Shown one piece after another: positions 63,972 to 64,000 of a stretch of 64,000 nt of DNA. Source of the DNA: Brucella intermedia LMG 3301 (GTDB taxonomy: Bacteria > Pseudomonadota > Alphaproteobacteria > Rhizobiales > Rhizobiaceae). Under the pieces are notes generated by a model. It did not search any database and was not told the DNA's origin. It worked only from the letters and a program-made list of their open reading frames with translations. Numbering within the stretch: position 1 is the stretch's first letter; each line of letters opens with the position of its first letter. Position numbers and translations under genes: made by a program. The stretch is from NCBI RefSeq assembly GCF_000182645.1, contig NZ_ACQA01000002.1, positions 1 to 64,000 of the forward strand, given 5' to 3'.

Positions 63972-64000
63972 GTCCTGTCCCAACCTCTTGTTGTCGTGCA

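Overview
The window looks like chromosome or large-replicon sequence from an alphaproteobacterium of the Hyphomicrobiales, most likely Brucella/Ochrobactrum or a close relative. This is an inference from the mix of PAAT and polyamine-type ABC importers, many GntR/LysR regulators, a VirB-type secretion locus in Agrobacterium/Brucella gene order, and moderately GC-rich codon use. No rRNA, tRNA or CRISPR array was seen.

Layout. 1-5.4 kb: a dead integrase fragment, an AraC regulator facing a secreted LIP-family lipase, an intact small tyrosine recombinase whose 3' end repeats the fragment at the left edge, and a YdeI-family protein. 6.0-15.1 kb: a defence island made of hsdR, a fused hsdM-hsdS gene, a protein with a HEPN-type RNase motif and a NucS-like nuclease with a PUA/EVE-like tail, all tightly packed. 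These are followed by an HTH/GIY-YIG fusion and, convergently, a frameshifted gene with a PD-(D/E)XK-like domain. 15.7-20.9 kb: a GntR-controlled operon with an RpiB-type isomerase, a 3-hydroxyisobutyrate-dehydrogenase-type enzyme and a complete PAAT ABC importer. 21.2-28.7 kb: a LysR-divergent operon with a second PAAT importer, a three-part FAD/[2Fe-2S] oxidase of the opine/D-hydroxyproline dehydrogenase type, and a RidA-like protein. 28.8-33.2 kb: a truncated IS91-type integrase, an SDR-DoxX fusion with a DUF2269 protein, a UxaA-like gene remnant and a flavin disulfide reductase. A 198-base direct repeat copied from the end of the first importer's binding-protein gene brackets the stretch from 21.0 to 33.0 kb.

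33.3-34.8 kb: a nucleotidyltransferase-HEPN protein and a small unknown gene. 34.8-46.7 kb: a metabolic cluster with a class III aminotransferase, a ThDP enzyme, an SDR, a spermidine/putrescine-type ABC importer and an alpha-oxoamine synthase. It also has two similar winged-helix regulators and a GntR regulator. A shared palindrome (TTTTGTTGCAACAAAA and variants) lies upstream of its transcription units and suggests one regulon. 46.9-58.1 kb: a DUF2218-like protein, a MarR-like regulator and a type IV secretion operon (trbM-like, virB1-2-3-4-5, eexN-like, virB6-7-8-9-10-11) without virD4 or a relaxase in the window. 58.1-64 kb: LysR divergent from an M20 amidohydrolase plus AbgT transporter, then a diguanylate cyclase and an LprI-like secreted protein on the other strand.

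Functionally the window alternates catabolic uptake modules, each with its own regulator, with accessory DNA (restriction/defence, integrase debris, T4SS). Gene functions are family-level calls made by reading the translated sequence; no database search was run.
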